From positions 1-64,000 of the forward strand of contig DDWA01000019.1 of assembly GCA_002345425.1 (NCBI GenBank): DNA of 64,000 nt, read 5' to 3'. This document shows, piece by piece, positions 32,301 through 43,035 of the stretch (positions are counted from its first letter, which is position 1; the number at the start of each line of letters is the position of its first letter). Position numbers and translations under genes: made by a program. This DNA is from Caryophanales bacterium UBA2298 (GTDB taxonomy: Bacteria; Bacillota_I; Bacilli_A; Izemoplasmatales; Hujiaoplasmataceae). Under the pieces are notes generated by a model that ran no database searches, was not told the DNA's origin, and saw nothing but the letters and a program-made list of their open reading frames with translations.

Positions 32301-33490
32301 TGTGTGTAGTTGTAACACCAAAAATTTTACTGCCTATTGATTCCATTAATAAGGAAAAATGGGCAGTAATTGCCTGTGATCAATTTACATCAGAACCTGA
32401 ATATTGGGATAAACTTAAGGCTTATGTTGATAATGTTCCTTCAACATATCATTTGATTTTGCCTGAAGCGTATCTTGATCATGACATGAAACATAAAATC
32501 AACAGAGTTAATTACAATATGGACCTTTATTTGAAAAACCACATGTTTGAAGAACATGATGGTTTTATCCTTGTTGAAAGACAAACTCCTTACGTCAGTA
32601 GACGTTTAGGACTTGTTTTAGCGATTGATTTAGAAGCTTATGAATATGAACCAGGAAAAAAAGGTAAAATTGCAGCAACGGAAATGACAGTTCCTGAGAG
32701 AATTCCACCGCGTGTTCAAATACGTGAAAAAGCACCGATTGAATTACCTCATGTTTTGGTATTGCTTGACGATCAAGGACAAAACTTTATAGTTAATCTT
32801 TATAAAAATCGAAAAAAATACAAAAAAATTTATGATTTCAAACTAAATATGAATGGCGGATACATCAAAGGTTATGAAATCAAAAACACTCAACCAATAA
32901 TTGATGCGATTGAAGCATTGCCTAATGATTTGAATTTAATTGTCGGTGACGGCAACCATTCTTTAGCTGCCGCTAAAGTTTGCTGGGAAAATATCAAACA
33001 TAAATTAACCGAAGCTGAACTTCAATCACATCCAGCTAGATTCGCTCTTGTTGAATTAATTAGTTTATATGATGATGGTCTGACCTTTGAACCGATACAC
33101 AGAGTTCTTTTTAATGTCGATTTAAGCTTAATTAAAGTTCTTGAAAATCGTTTAAGTGGTCAAGGCAAATTAGAAGTCTTTTTTAACAATGACGTTTATC
33201 ATTTAGAAGTGTCTGAAAATCCATTTATAGCCATTAAGGAAATACAAGAAATATTAGATCAATATTTAGAACAAAATAAATTTGCTGAAATTGATTTTGT
33301 TCATGGAATCGAAAGTTTAAAAAAAGTTGTTAAAAATAATCGAGATTGCGTCGGTATTACCATGCCTGCTCTTGAAAGAGATAGACTATTACCTTATATT
33401 AGAGAAAACGGAGTGCTACCTAGAAAATCTTTCTCATTGGGAGAAGCGGAAGAGAAACGTTATTACTTAGAAGGTAAAAAAATATTATAA
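32300..33490 (+). CDS. DUF1015-family protein
   Basis: A 396-residue soluble protein of the DUF1015 family (VIACDQFTSEPEYW, RRLGLVLAIDLEAYEYEPG, RIPPRVQIREKAPIELPHVLVLLDD, LIVGDGNHSLAAAK). The GDGNHS motif is the most conserved and may be a binding site. The function is not established. In many Firmicutes the gene sits with serC and serA as here, which suggests a role in serine or phosphoserine metabolism. It overlaps the gdhA stop by one base and precedes serC by 14 bases. Confidence 0.88.
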   Translation: MCVVVTPKILLPIDSINKEKWAVIACDQFTSEPEYWDKLKAYVDNVPSTYHLILPEAYLDHDMKHKINRVNYNMDLYLKNHMFEEHDGFILVERQTPYVSRRLGLVLAIDLEAYEYEPGKKGKIAATEMTVPERIPPRVQIREKAPIELPHVLVLLDDQGQNFIVNLYKNRKKYKKIYDFKLNMNGGYIKGYEIKNTQPIIDAIEALPNDLNLIVGDGNHSLAAAKVCWENIKHKLTEAELQSHPARFALVELISLYDDGLTFEPIHRVLFNVDLSLIKVLENRLSGQGKLEVFFNNDVYHLEVSENPFIAIKEIQEILDQYLEQNKFAEIDFVHGIESLKKVVKNNRDCVGITMPALERDRLLPYIRENGVLPRKSFSLGEAEEKRYYLEGKKIL

Positions 33491-33504
33491 AAGGAGTGAA
33501 ATAA

Positions 33505-34596
33505 ATGGAAAGAGTATATAATTTTTCGGCTGGACCTGCAGTATTACCAGTTGAAGTGTTACAAACAGCTGCTGATGAAATGTTAAACTATAAAAATAGC
33601 GGTATGTCAGTTATGGAGATGTCTCATCGTTCCAAAGTGTTCGATAAAATCATTAAAGAAGCTGAAGCTGATTTAAGAAAATTAATGAATATACCAGCAA
33701 ACTATAAAGTCCTGTTTTTACAAGGTGGAGGTCATTTGCAATTTTCAATGGTTCCGCTCAATTTAATGAAAAATAAAGTCGCTGATTACATCGTCACTGG
33801 CGAATGGACTAAAAAAGCGATCAAAGAAGCTGGTAAGTACTTAAAAGCTAATAAAATCGCAAGTTCTGAGGATAAAAACTTTACTTATATTCCTGACTTA
33901 AATAACTTGAATCTAGATCCAAAAGCGGACTATGTCTATATTTGTCAAAACAATACAATTTTTGGAACAAGATTCACTGAATTACCAGACACAAAAGGAA
34001 AAGATTTAGTTTCCGATATGTCATCAAACATCTTATCAGAACCAGTTGATGTTTCAAAATTCGCTCTAATCTTTGCTGGTGCTCAAAAAAATATTGGACC
34101 AGCTGGAACTACTATAGTTATTATTAGAGAAGACTTATTAAAAGATGATCTTCCCGAATTTTGCCCAACGATGTTAAGTTACAAAATCCACGCTGATAAA
34201 GAATCGCTTTACAATACACCGCCAACATATGGTATTTATATCTGCGGTTTAGTTTTTAAACATTTATTAGCTAATGGTGGCGTTGAAGCAATGTATGTCA
34301 AAAACCTTGAAAAGGCTAAATTAATCTATGATTATCTTGATAATTCTCAAGTTTTCAAAGGTACTGTAGCCAAAAAAGATCGTTCGTTAATGAACGTTAC
34401 TTTCGTCACTGAAAGTGAAGAATTAAATGCGCGTTTCATCAAAGAAGCTACAGAAGCTAAATTAGTCAATTTAAAAGGACATCGTTCAGTAGGTGGTATG
34501 CGTGCCTCAATCTATAACGCTATGTCTATAGAAGGAGTAAAAGCTCTTGTTGACTTTATGGCTGAGTTTGAAAGGAAGGTACTAAATGAAAGTTAG
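33505..34596 (+). CDS. serC: Phosphoserine aminotransferase
   Basis: A 363-residue fold-type I PLP enzyme making 3-phosphoserine from 3-phosphohydroxypyruvate and glutamate. It opens with NFSAGPAVLPVEVL, and the PLP lysine lies in FAGAQKNIGPAG. The GHRSVGGMRASIYNAMS end is typical. The glutamate donor fits the adjacent gdhA. An AAAGGAG site precedes the ATG, and the end overlaps serA by 11 bases. Confidence 0.95.
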   Translation: MERVYNFSAGPAVLPVEVLQTAADEMLNYKNSGMSVMEMSHRSKVFDKIIKEAEADLRKLMNIPANYKVLFLQGGGHLQFSMVPLNLMKNKVADYIVTGEWTKKAIKEAGKYLKANKIASSEDKNFTYIPDLNNLNLDPKADYVYICQNNTIFGTRFTELPDTKGKDLVSDMSSNILSEPVDVSKFALIFAGAQKNIGPAGTTIVIIREDLLKDDLPEFCPTMLSYKIHADKESLYNTPPTYGIYICGLVFKHLLANGGVEAMYVKNLEKAKLIYDYLDNSQVFKGTVAKKDRSLMNVTFVTESEELNARFIKEATEAKLVNLKGHRSVGGMRASIYNAMSIEGVKALVDFMAEFERKVLNES

Positions 34597-35743
34597 TTGT
34601 CTAAATAAAATCTCACCAATTGGTTTAAATGCATTTACAAGTAAATATGAAATTTCTAAAGATATTTCTAACCCTGATTTACTCATGGTTAGATCTTTCA
34701 ATATGCATAATTATCTAATTAATGAAAATCTGTTAGCAGTTGCTAGAGCCGGAGCGGGTGTTAATAACATTCCTTTGGAAAAAATGGCTGATGCCGGAGT
34801 AGTTGTTTTCAACACACCTGGTGCTAACAGCAATGGTGTCAAAGAATTGGTTATTGCTAGTATGCTTATGTCTGCACGCGATTTAATTGGCGGAATTGAT
34901 TGGGTGAAAAATAATAAATCTGACAAGGATATTTTAAAGTCAATCGAAAAAGCCAAAAGTGCTTTCGCAGGTAATGAAATTTTAGGAAAAACAATTTTAG
35001 TAATTGGTCTTGGAGCAATTGGCGGTAAAGTAGCCAATGCCTGTGATAGTTTAGGTTTAAAAGTTATTGGTTACGATCCTTATATCAGCGATGAAGCGAA
35101 AAACTTGCTTAATCCTAGTGTTGAGATTAACAATAAACTTGAAGAATCTTATCCAATAGCTGATTATATTAGTTTGCATCTGCCACTATTAGATTCTACT
35201 ATGCATATGATTAATCAAAGTATATTTAATCAAATGAAACCCGGTGTTGTTCTTTTAAATTTCAGCCGTGACTTATTAGTCAAAGATGAAGATTTAAAAA
35301 TTGCTTTAGAAGCGAAAATAGTGAAAAAATATATTACTGATTTTCCTGATTATTATGTTGCTAATCTAGAAAATGTTATTGCCTTTCCACATTTAGGGGC
35401 TTCAACAGAGGAATCTGAAGATAACTGTGCAATTATGGCTGCTAAACAATTAATGGCTTATATTGAAAAGGGAGAAATAATTAATTCAGTAAATTATCCA
35501 AACGTCAATTTAGACACATGTGCAACAAAAGCAAGAATGATTATTCTTGCTAAAAATCAACCTTCTATCGCCAGAGAGATAGCTAAAGCATTCGTTGACA
35601 TTGAACAGCATATAAAAGCAAAAATGTCTAAGGTAAGAGGCGAGCATGCCTTCTACGCATTCGATATTGATCAAGATATTCCGTTAGCGCTGATTAATGC
35701 TATTGAGCATATTGAAGGTATAAATCGAGTTAGAGTAATTTAG
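34586..35743 (+). CDS. serA: D-3-phosphoglycerate dehydrogenase
   Basis: A 385-residue NAD-dependent dehydrogenase, first step of serine synthesis. It shows the NAD-binding GLGAIGGKVANACDSLG, the catalytic Arg in LLNFSRDLLV, and the catalytic His in FPHLGASTEESEDN. A short ACT-like tail (LALINAIEHIEGINRVRVI) remains, which may mediate feedback by serine. This compact form without the large insert domain occurs in many Firmicutes. It closes the gdhA-DUF1015-serC-serA run. Confidence 0.94.
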   Translation: MKVSCLNKISPIGLNAFTSKYEISKDISNPDLLMVRSFNMHNYLINENLLAVARAGAGVNNIPLEKMADAGVVVFNTPGANSNGVKELVIASMLMSARDLIGGIDWVKNNKSDKDILKSIEKAKSAFAGNEILGKTILVIGLGAIGGKVANACDSLGLKVIGYDPYISDEAKNLLNPSVEINNKLEESYPIADYISLHLPLLDSTMHMINQSIFNQMKPGVVLLNFSRDLLVKDEDLKIALEAKIVKKYITDFPDYYVANLENVIAFPHLGASTEESEDNCAIMAAKQLMAYIEKGEIINSVNYPNVNLDTCATKARMIILAKNQPSIAREIAKAFVDIEQHIKAKMSKVRGEHAFYAFDIDQDIPLALINAIEHIEGINRVRVI

Positions 35744-35750
35744 ACATAAT

Positions 35751-35780
35751 AAAACGTTACGACTTAAAGTAACGTTTTTG
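35751..35780 (+). terminator. Terminator after serA
   Basis: AAAACGTTAC (35751-35760) pairs with GTAACGTTTT (35769-35778), followed by more T. Confidence 0.9.
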
Positions 35781-35797
35781 TTTGTATTAAAGCACTT

Positions 35798-35841
35798 CTT
35801 GATAATTGCGTCTTGATAAATATCAAGAAAAAATACTTGAT
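35798..35841. repeat. CTTGATA repeats before rpmG
   Basis: CTTGATA occurs at about 35798 and 35812, and CTTGATT at about 35836. The middle copy forms an inverted repeat CTTGATA-AA-TATCAAG (35812-35827). The last copy includes the TTGATT that serves as -35, 17 bp before TAGAAT, of the rpmG promoter. A regulator site is possible. Confidence 0.45.
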
Positions 35842-35892
35842 TTTTTAACTCATAAATTATAGAATAGAATAGTGTTGAATGGAGGAATGTTT

Positions 35893-36042
35893 ATGAGAGT
35901 TCAATTTACATTGAAATGTACTGAATGTAATTCAGAAAATTATCAACTTAGCAAAAACAAAAAGACACATCCAGATAAAATGGAAGTAAAAAAATACTGT
36001 CCAACGTGTCAAAAACAAACTGTACACAAAGAGAAAAAATAA
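35893..36042 (+). CDS. rpmG: 50S ribosomal protein L33
   Basis: A 49-residue ribosomal protein that is easy to miss by length. It reads [17 protein letters not shown] and later [12 protein letters not shown], with the two CxxC pairs of the zinc-binding form of L33. A GGAGG site lies 8 bases before the ATG. It stands apart from the usual rpmG-secE-nusG order, and is followed by a glucokinase gene, an arrangement also seen in Bacillus. Confidence 0.93.
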   Translation: MRVQFTLKCTECNSENYQLSKNKKTHPDKMEVKKYCPTCQKQTVHKEKK

Positions 36043-36107
36043 TCAGTCGATTTTGTATCCATACGGATACTTTTTCTTTATAACTGGGTATCAGAAAAGA
36101 GGTTTTT

Positions 36108-37034
36108 ATGAGAAAGTATAATTTAGGAATTGATATAGGCGGAACGTCAATTAAGATTGGCTTATTTGATTTAGACGGTAATCTACGTGACGTTTATAGC
36201 TTGAAAACTAATATACTAGAAAATGGAAAATACATTCTAACTGATATTGCAAATCTACTTAAAAAGAAACTAAATGTTTCGGAAATTAGAGCTATAGGTT
36301 TTGGCGTACCAGGACCTGTGGCTAAAAACATAATTATTAATTGTGTCAACCTTGGTTGGCAAAGAAAAGATATTGTTACTGAATTCAAAGAAGTAATCGG
36401 GGATAATGAAATTTTAATTCGCGTTGCTAATGATGCAAATTTGGCAGCTGCTGGAGAAATCTATAAAGGTGTTGCAAGTGGTTATGTTAATGCATTTATG
36501 GTGACTTTAGGAACCGGAATCGGCGGTGGAGTTATTATTGACGGTAGAGTTGTTGACGGAATTAATGGTGTTGCCGGAGAAATTGGTCACACTCATATTG
36601 ATGATTTGTTTGATCTCAAATGCAATTGTGGCAAAAGCGGTTGTTTAGAAACTGTTGCTTCAGCCACAGGAATTGTCCGCTTGGCTAAAGAATACTTAAA
36701 ACAAAGCGATAAACCATCCATTTTAAGAAATTTTCCTGATTTCAGTGCAAAAAAAGTTATTGATTTAGCCAAAGCAAATGATGAATTAGCGCAAGAAATC
36801 ATTAGTAAATCAATGGAATATCTAGCTAGAGTCCTAGCTAAAGTTTCTTATATCATAAATCCAGATATCTTCATAATCGGCGGGGGTATTTCCAATGCCG
36901 GGAATTTCATCATTGAACAGATAACTAAGCATTACTACCCTTTAGTTATGCCATTTATCAAACACACAAATTTTGAAATTGCCACTCTAGGAAATGAAGC
37001 GGGTATGTTTGGAGCGTGTTATTTAATAAAATGA
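36108..37034 (+). CDS. glcK: ROK-family glucokinase
   Basis: A 308-residue sugar kinase of the ROK family, probably phosphorylating glucose with ATP. It has the ATP-binding LGIDIGGTSIKIGLFD, the sugar-binding GEIGHTHI, and the zinc motif CNCGKSGCLE. There is no DNA-binding N-terminus, so it is a kinase and not a ROK repressor. An AGAGG site precedes the ATG. It overlaps the next gene by 4 bases. Confidence 0.9.
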   Translation: MRKYNLGIDIGGTSIKIGLFDLDGNLRDVYSLKTNILENGKYILTDIANLLKKKLNVSEIRAIGFGVPGPVAKNIIINCVNLGWQRKDIVTEFKEVIGDNEILIRVANDANLAAAGEIYKGVASGYVNAFMVTLGTGIGGGVIIDGRVVDGINGVAGEIGHTHIDDLFDLKCNCGKSGCLETVASATGIVRLAKEYLKQSDKPSILRNFPDFSAKKVIDLAKANDELAQEIISKSMEYLARVLAKVSYIINPDIFIIGGGISNAGNFIIEQITKHYYPLVMPFIKHTNFEIATLGNEAGMFGACYLIK

Positions 37035-37663
37035 TTAATATAACTAAGTATTCAAGCAAAAATATGGATGTTAACACCTATATATTAGCGAAAGAAAACC
37101 AAGCATTAGTCATTGATCCGGGATTTAATGGTAAAACAGTTATCAACCACTGTGAAAATCATAATCTCAGAATTGAAGCTGTGGTTCTTACACATGGTCA
37201 TTATGATCATATTAGAGATTTAACTTTATTGATTAATAATAATGACTTGAAAATATACATTTACATTGATGAATCTGATTTCTTATATAATCCTAATTTA
37301 AATTTGTCTTCAATGTTTAAAGATGATATTATTCTCAATAAGGAAATCAAAGTCACTAAAGTTGAAGACGGTCAAATCATTGAATTTAACAAGGAAAATT
37401 TAAAAGTAATTCATTTGCCTGGCCATACAAAAGGGTCGATAGGACTATTATACAACCAACATTTCTTTTCGGGAGATACGCTTTTTTATGACAGCATTGG
37501 TAGAACTGATTTGCCGACCGGAAATTCCGGCAAGATATTTACCTCTCTTAAGAAAATTAAAACGACACTCTCGAAAAATACTATCGTATATCCTGGACAT
37601 GGTAAAGGCGGTAGATTACTTGATATTTTAAAAACGAATCCTTATTTTTCTAATTTAAATTAA
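37031..37663 (+). CDS. MBL-fold metallo-hydrolase (glyoxalase II-like)
   Basis: A 210-residue metallo-beta-lactamase-fold hydrolase. It carries the metal motif THGHYDH and later histidines in HLPGHTKGS and YPGHGKGG, the pattern of YqgX/glyoxalase II-like proteins. The ATG at 37031 overlaps the glucokinase stop (ATGA) and is chosen over an in-frame GTG at 37016. Conserved neighbours in Bacillus (glcK then yqgX) agree. Substrate likely a thioester, not proven. Confidence 0.88.
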   Translation: MINITKYSSKNMDVNTYILAKENQALVIDPGFNGKTVINHCENHNLRIEAVVLTHGHYDHIRDLTLLINNNDLKIYIYIDESDFLYNPNLNLSSMFKDDIILNKEIKVTKVEDGQIIEFNKENLKVIHLPGHTKGSIGLLYNQHFFSGDTLFYDSIGRTDLPTGNSGKIFTSLKKIKTTLSKNTIVYPGHGKGGRLLDILKTNPYFSNLN

Positions 37664-37687
37664 AAGCCAAAATATTTTGGCTTTTTT
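37662..37687 (+). terminator. Terminator after the MBL-hydrolase gene
   Basis: AAAAGCCAAAAT (37662-37673) and ATTTTGGCTTTT (37674-37685) form an almost loop-less perfect palindrome ending in T. Confidence 0.88.
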
Positions 37688-37692
37688 CATTA

Positions 37693-37708
37693 ATAAAAAC
37701 GTTTTTAT
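37693..37708. repeat. 16-bp perfect palindrome upstream of the heat-shock operon
   Basis: ATAAAAACGTTTTTAT is self-complementary and lies 25 bases before the hrcA -35 box. It agrees with 12 of 14 cre consensus positions but lacks the flanking TG/CA, so it may be a weak cre-like or other operator, or chance. Confidence 0.4.
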
Positions 37709-37718
37709 GAGAAAAAAA

Positions 37719-37745
37719 CTAGCACTCAACACTTGACATTGCTAA
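37719..37745. promoter_or_regulatory. Second, degenerate CIRCE element over the -35 box
   Basis: CTAGCACTC-N9-CATTGCTAA matches the CIRCE arms in 8 of 9 and 7 of 9 positions with the correct 9-base spacer, and it overlaps the TTGACA box. With the better CIRCE downstream it brackets the promoter. Confidence 0.7.
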
Positions 37746-37761
37746 TAAGCTTTAGTATAAT
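37733..37761 (+). promoter_or_regulatory. Promoter of the hrcA-grpE-dnaK-dnaJ operon
   Basis: TTGACA (37733-37738), exactly 17 bp, TATAAT (37756-37761): a full consensus sigma-A promoter, to be kept silent by HrcA at the flanking CIRCE sites. Confidence 0.93.
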
Positions 37762-37765
37762 ATCA

Positions 37766-37792
37766 TTAGCATTCGAAACGAATGAGTGCTAA
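37766..37792. promoter_or_regulatory. CIRCE operator
   Basis: TTAGCATTC-N9-GAGTGCTAA, one base from the consensus TTAGCACTC-N9-GAGTGCTAA, located at the transcript start. HrcA binds such sites to repress heat-shock operons. Confidence 0.95.
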
Positions 37793-37803
37793 AGGGTGAT
37801 TAT

Positions 37804-38814
37804 ATGACGAAAAGACAAGAAATAATTCTCAAATTGATTGTTGACGAATATGTTAAAGCCGCTGAACCAATTGGTTCCAAGACTTTGACGGAAATGCTTA
37901 ATGTTTCCTCTGCGACAATCAGAAATGAAATGGGAATTTTGGAAGACCTTGGCTACATTGAAAAAACCCATACTTCTTCAGGAAGAATCCCTTCTGAAAA
38001 GGGCTATCGTTATTATATTGAGACCATAATTAAAAATCTTGATGAAGAAACTGATGGTTTTTTTGAGTTCGAAGAAGTATTTAGCAATAAAGATAATGAA
38101 AGAGACGAAATCATAAAAGAAGCGATAGACTTACTTTCTCAGGCAACTAATTGTACCGCTATATCTTTGGGTCCTAATGCTTATCATTCCAAAGTGAAAA
38201 AAGTTCAACTAGTACCGATAACGAGTCATCAAGCGATAATTCTCGTAATAACTAACTTTGGTTATGTCGAATCTAAACAAATAACAATTCATGAAGAAAT
38301 TGATACCGAAGAATTAATCAAAGTAATTGACTTGTTAAATGAAATGCTAGTTGATACGCCAATTTCCCAAGTATCAGAGAAACTTCATTATGAAATACAA
38401 CACAGCCATATAAAAGAATTACTGAAATATCGTGAAACGATTGTCGATTCATTTATCGAAGCTTTCTCCAAATTTGCTCAAACAAAATACTATTTAACCG
38501 GTCAATCAAATATGTTATACCAACCCGAGTTCAATGATATCCAAAAATTAAGAGAATTCATTTCAACAATTGAAAATAATGAAATATTTAAGATTATTGA
38601 AGTTGATACAGAAGGAATTTCTGTAAAAATCGGAACTGAAAACCAAGTAACATCGATGCAAGATTGCACAGTTATTTCTTCAAGTTACGATACAGTTGAT
38701 GGCGAAAAAGGAACAATTTCTCTAGTAGGTCCAACAAGAATGGATTATCGTAGAGTAATTCCTTTAATGAAATATCTAGCAAAACATATTCAAAAATTAT
38801 ATGAAGAGGAGTAA
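37804..38814 (+). CDS. hrcA: Heat-inducible transcription repressor HrcA
   Basis: A 336-residue repressor with N-terminal winged helix (TKRQEIILKLIVDEYVKAAEPIGSKTL, SSATIRNEMGILEDLGYIEKTHTSSGRIPSEKGYRYY) and a C-terminal GAF-like part. It represses its own operon at the CIRCE sites just upstream and needs GroEL for activity in other species. An in-frame GTG at 37786 lies inside the CIRCE; AAAGGGTGAT points to the ATG at 37804. Confidence 0.95.
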   Translation: MTKRQEIILKLIVDEYVKAAEPIGSKTLTEMLNVSSATIRNEMGILEDLGYIEKTHTSSGRIPSEKGYRYYIETIIKNLDEETDGFFEFEEVFSNKDNERDEIIKEAIDLLSQATNCTAISLGPNAYHSKVKKVQLVPITSHQAIILVITNFGYVESKQITIHEEIDTEELIKVIDLLNEMLVDTPISQVSEKLHYEIQHSHIKELLKYRETIVDSFIEAFSKFAQTKYYLTGQSNMLYQPEFNDIQKLREFISTIENNEIFKIIEVDTEGISVKIGTENQVTSMQDCTVISSSYDTVDGEKGTISLVGPTRMDYRRVIPLMKYLAKHIQKLYEEE

Positions 38815-38819
38815 TGAAG

Positions 38820-41293
<2,474 letters not shown>

Positions 41294-41332
41294 AAACTTT
41301 AATATTTTCAAAGAAAAGCTTGAGGTGGTTTA

Positions 41333-42457
41333 ATGGAAAAACGTGATTACTATGAGGTGCTTGGTATTAGCAAGACTGCCTCTGATGAAGAAGTCAAAAA
41401 AGCATATCGAAAATTAGCAAAAAAATATCATCCCGATGTTTCAACTGAACAAAACGCAGAGGCTAAGTTTAAAGAAGTTCAAGAGGCTTATGATGTTTTG
41501 AGCGACCCGACAAAAAGAGGTCAGTATGATCAATTTGGTCACCAAGCTGCTAACGCAGGATTTGGCCAAGGAGGTTTTGGTGGTGCTGGTTTTGAAGGGT
41601 TTGATTTTGGTGATATTTTCAGTGCATTTTTTGGTGGCGGTCAAAGAACCACTCGGCAAACAAACAGACCAAGAAAAGGCTCAGATATTCAAAGACGAAT
41701 GTCAATTACATTTGAAGAATCAATATTTGGCAAAACTGAAAAAATCAAAGTTCCGATATATGATGAATGCCATGTCTGCCATGGATTAGGCGCAGAGAGC
41801 AAAAAAGATATCAAAGTTTGTTCACAATGTGGTGGTTCTGGTACGGTAATTATGGAACAACAAACATTGTTTGGTAGAACCCAGACAAGAACGACTTGTC
41901 CTAACTGTAAAGGAACTGGAAAAGAATTTATTAATAAATGCCCTAACTGTAATGGTGAAGGTGTTGAACGAGTTAGTAAAGAGGTTGAAATACGCGTTCC
42001 AAAAGGTATTGAAACTGGTCAACAAATTCGCCTAGAAAGTTTCGGAAATAAAGGCGCAAGCGGTGGTCCAAACGGTGATTTGTATATCGTATTTGAAGTC
42101 AAGCCTTCAGATAAATATATTCGTGAAGGCGACGACATCATTGTTAATGTGCCGATAACATTTGCCCAAGCAGCTCTAGGAACAGAAATAAAAGTAGATA
42201 CAGTGTACGGAGCGGTAATGCTTAAAATTCCGCCAGGAACTCAATCCGAATCAAAGTTCAGATTAAAAGGCAAGGGTGCTCCAAATGTTAGAACTAAGCA
42301 ACTTGGAGATCAACACGTCATAATTACAGTTGTTACTCCACAAAAGCTTAACAATCAACAAAAAAAAGCCTTTGAGGAACTATTGAGAGTTGAAGATGAT
42401 GCACTGCCACAGAAAAATTGGTGGGATAGATTCAAATCAAATTTTAATAAATCATAA
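41333..42457 (+). CDS. dnaJ: Chaperone DnaJ (Hsp40)
   Basis: A 374-residue type I DnaJ: J domain with HPD (KKYHPDVS), Gly/Phe-rich linker ([21 protein letters not shown]), four zinc-binding CxxCxGxG-type repeats ([32 protein letters not shown]) and the C-terminal substrate part. It stimulates DnaK ATPase. Last gene of the heat-shock operon. Confidence 0.97.
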   Translation: MEKRDYYEVLGISKTASDEEVKKAYRKLAKKYHPDVSTEQNAEAKFKEVQEAYDVLSDPTKRGQYDQFGHQAANAGFGQGGFGGAGFEGFDFGDIFSAFFGGGQRTTRQTNRPRKGSDIQRRMSITFEESIFGKTEKIKVPIYDECHVCHGLGAESKKDIKVCSQCGGSGTVIMEQQTLFGRTQTRTTCPNCKGTGKEFINKCPNCNGEGVERVSKEVEIRVPKGIETGQQIRLESFGNKGASGGPNGDLYIVFEVKPSDKYIREGDDIIVNVPITFAQAALGTEIKVDTVYGAVMLKIPPGTQSESKFRLKGKGAPNVRTKQLGDQHVIITVVTPQKLNNQQKKAFEELLRVEDDALPQKNWWDRFKSNFNKS

Positions 42458-42462
42458 ACTAT

Positions 42463-42489
42463 AGGTAGTCGATTTGACTACCTTTTTTT
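42463..42489 (+). terminator. Terminator of the heat-shock operon
   Basis: AGGTAGTC (42463-42470) pairs with GACTACCT (42476-42483), followed by a T run. Confidence 0.9.
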
Positions 42490-42550
42490 ATTGAATTTTC
42501 TTATAAAAAATTGATCAATAAAAAAAATATAAATAATTTTTTATTTGCTG

Positions 42551-42579
42551 TTTACAATCAATATGCAAAGAGTTATAAT
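42551..42579 (+). promoter_or_regulatory. Promoter of the padR-jetABC operon
   Basis: TTTACA (42551-42556), 17 bp, TATAAT (42574-42579), upstream of an operator-like repeat cluster. The leader is about 87 bases. Confidence 0.75.
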
Positions 42580-42580
42580 A

Positions 42581-42659
42581 TAAACATGTTATGTATAAAC
42601 AAGAAATCTATAATGTAATTATGTATAATATGATAATACATAAACACGTTATATATAAA
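42581..42659. promoter_or_regulatory. Operator-like repeat cluster upstream of padR
   Basis: Two 19-bp direct repeats, TAAACATGTTATGTATAAA (42581-42599) and TAAACACGTTATATATAAA (42641-42659), are 17/19 identical and exactly 60 bases apart. Between them lies an inverted repeat TTATGTAT-N9-ATACATAA (42619-42643). ATGTAT/ATACAT elements are typical of PadR operators, so autoregulation of the operon is likely. Confidence 0.6.
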
Positions 42660-42672
42660 AGGAGGTGAGATA

Positions 42673-43023
42673 ATGACTAACTCAGGCGAATTTGTCAGAG
42701 GTTTTACTGATTATATTATTCTATCAATTCTATCTAAATTTGATAGTTATGGATATGAAATGTCAAAGATTATTGAATTTGTAAGCGAAAATAATATTCA
42801 ATTAACCGAAGCGACTTTATATATTGCCTTAAAAAGATTATTAAATGACGGCAAAATAAATACCTATACCGGCAAAAACAAAAAAGGCATGGGTCGACGT
42901 TATTATCAAATTACTCCAAAAGGTAAAAAATCAATTAAAGATTTCCGTAAAGATTGGATAATGATTGAAAATACTCTTTCATCATTAGTTGGCGGCAATT
43001 TTGAATATTATCGAGAAAGTTAA
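42673..43023 (+). CDS. PadR-family transcriptional regulator
   Basis: A 116-residue PadR-type winged-helix repressor of the small (PadR-s2-like) class: TDYIILSILSKFDSYGYEMSKII, EATLYIALKRLLNDGKI and RRYYQITPKGKKSIKDFRKDW. It is the first gene of the operon, 12 bases before jetA, and is preceded by a repeat cluster. It presumably senses an unknown signal and controls the condensin-like genes. GGAGGTGA site before the ATG. Confidence 0.9.
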   Translation: MTNSGEFVRGFTDYIILSILSKFDSYGYEMSKIIEFVSENNIQLTEATLYIALKRLLNDGKINTYTGKNKKGMGRRYYQITPKGKKSIKDFRKDWIMIENTLSSLVGGNFEYYRES

Positions 43024-43035
43024 GGAAGTGAGATT

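Noticed and set aside
41526..41789. Second plus-strand frame (87 codons) inside dnaJ
   Set aside because: It lies over the Gly-rich and linker coding part of dnaJ in another frame; the dnaJ protein is complete, so it is a shadow.
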